Part shown: positions 30,404 through 30,629 of the stretch, piece by piece | How the letters are laid out: each line of letters opens with the position of its first letter | How positions within the stretch are numbered: position 1 is the stretch's first letter | NCBI GenBank assembly: GCA_964458795.1 | Contig: CAYWJW010000017.1 | Coordinates: 1 to 30,629, forward strand | Source of the DNA: JAJTHY01 sp964458795 | Lineage (GTDB): Bacteria > Pseudomonadota > Alphaproteobacteria > Rickettsiales > Midichloriaceae | Reading direction: 5' to 3' | Length of the DNA stretch: 30,629 nucleotides | The notes under the pieces: model-generated | What the model saw: the letters and a program-made list of their open reading frames with translations, nothing else | What the model was told of the DNA's origin: nothing | Databases searched by the model: none | Program-made: the position numbers and the translations under genes

Positions 30404-30629
30404 CTAATTTTCAATAACGATCCAAGTTTTAGTCTTTGAGATTGGCCTAGATTCTTCAATACTAACCTCGTCACCAACTTTAAACTTGTTCGCCTCATCG
30501 TGAGCTGCAAATTTTTTACGGCTCTTTACTACCTTATGATATTTTGGATGTCTAAAAGTCTTAGTAACTTCAACAATCACTGTCTTATCTGGTGCTGCAC
30601 TTACAACTTTTCCGACCAATACACGCTTA
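30404..30629 (-). CDS. rpsQ: 30S ribosomal protein S17 (5' end outside window)
   Basis: S17 is a primary 16S rRNA binder with an OB fold. The frame is open to the window edge, where KRVLVGKVVS is encoded. This is the usual start region after a few N-terminal residues, so the true start codon lies beyond position 30629. The body has KTVIVEVTKTFRHPKYHKVV, then RKKFAAHDEANKFKVGDEV and ESRPISKTKTW, all characteristic. A TTG at 30619 is internal and is not taken as the start. Confidence 0.94.
   Translation of the reverse strand, partial: KRVLVGKVVSAAPDKTVIVEVTKTFRHPKYHKVVKSRKKFAAHDEANKFKVGDEVSIEESRPISKTKTWIVIEN

Noticed and set aside
1..30629. tRNA or rRNA genes, CRISPR arrays, intact transposase genes
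   Set aside because: No T-loop GGTTCGA-type motifs with cloverleaf context, no regularly spaced direct repeats and no transposase frames were found on either strand by eye.

Overview
The window is AT-rich and gene-dense, with alphaproteobacterial gene order. The minus-strand spc/alpha ribosomal block runs rpsQ-rplN-rplX-rplE-rpsN-rpsH-rplF-rplR-rpsE-rpmD-rplO-secY-adk-rpsM-rpsK-rpoA-rplQ. It has adk between secY and rpsM, and it lacks rpsD between rpsK and rpoA. Low GC, dispersed palindromic repeats and several proteins with eukaryote-like domains point to an intracellular, Rickettsiales- or Holosporales-like endosymbiont or parasite. The exact taxon is an inference.

Layout. 1-308 holds copy A of a ~200 bp structured repeat. 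309-3606 holds ubiB, rpsT and a family 39-type glycosyltransferase whose start contains the rpsT terminator. 3610-6113 is a tandem array of three paralogous membrane-anchored proteins of unknown function, each with its own promoter. 6136-8565 holds an MFS exporter, a small F-box protein and a coiled-coil protein. 8641-8836 is copy B of the structured repeat, inverted relative to A. 8927-10246 is rpe plus an exported beta-carbonic-anhydrase-like protein. 10316-12104 is glpX-nnrD. 12241-12326 is the SRP RNA gene (ffs). 12403-14466 holds a possible ADP-ribosyltransferase-like protein and a GyrI-like ligand-binding protein. 14535-16111 is nuoI and an MscS channel. 16237-18169 is ppa-trhO-grpE. 18317-20287 is an ankyrin-like repeat protein and an MsrB-MsrA fusion. 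20456-21010 is a ubiquitin-like domain protein with two membrane helices, whose 3' end lies inside a 161 bp MITE-like palindrome. 21417-30629 is the ribosomal/secY/rpoA block, and its rpsQ runs off the window edge.

The housekeeping genes cover translation, secretion, sugar phosphates (rpe, glpX), repair of damaged metabolites and proteins (nnrD, MsrBA), protein folding (grpE), tRNA modification (trhO) and respiration (nuoI, ubiB). The accessory genes between them (F-box, ubiquitin-like, ankyrin-like, ART-like, tandem family) look like candidate host-interaction factors. Three repeat families occupy the intergenic space: the ~200 bp leader/sRNA-like pair, a ~78 bp repeat in four copies that usually sits just after a stop codon, and ATACCAA-ended palindromes.

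No tRNA, rRNA, CRISPR array or transposase gene was seen.
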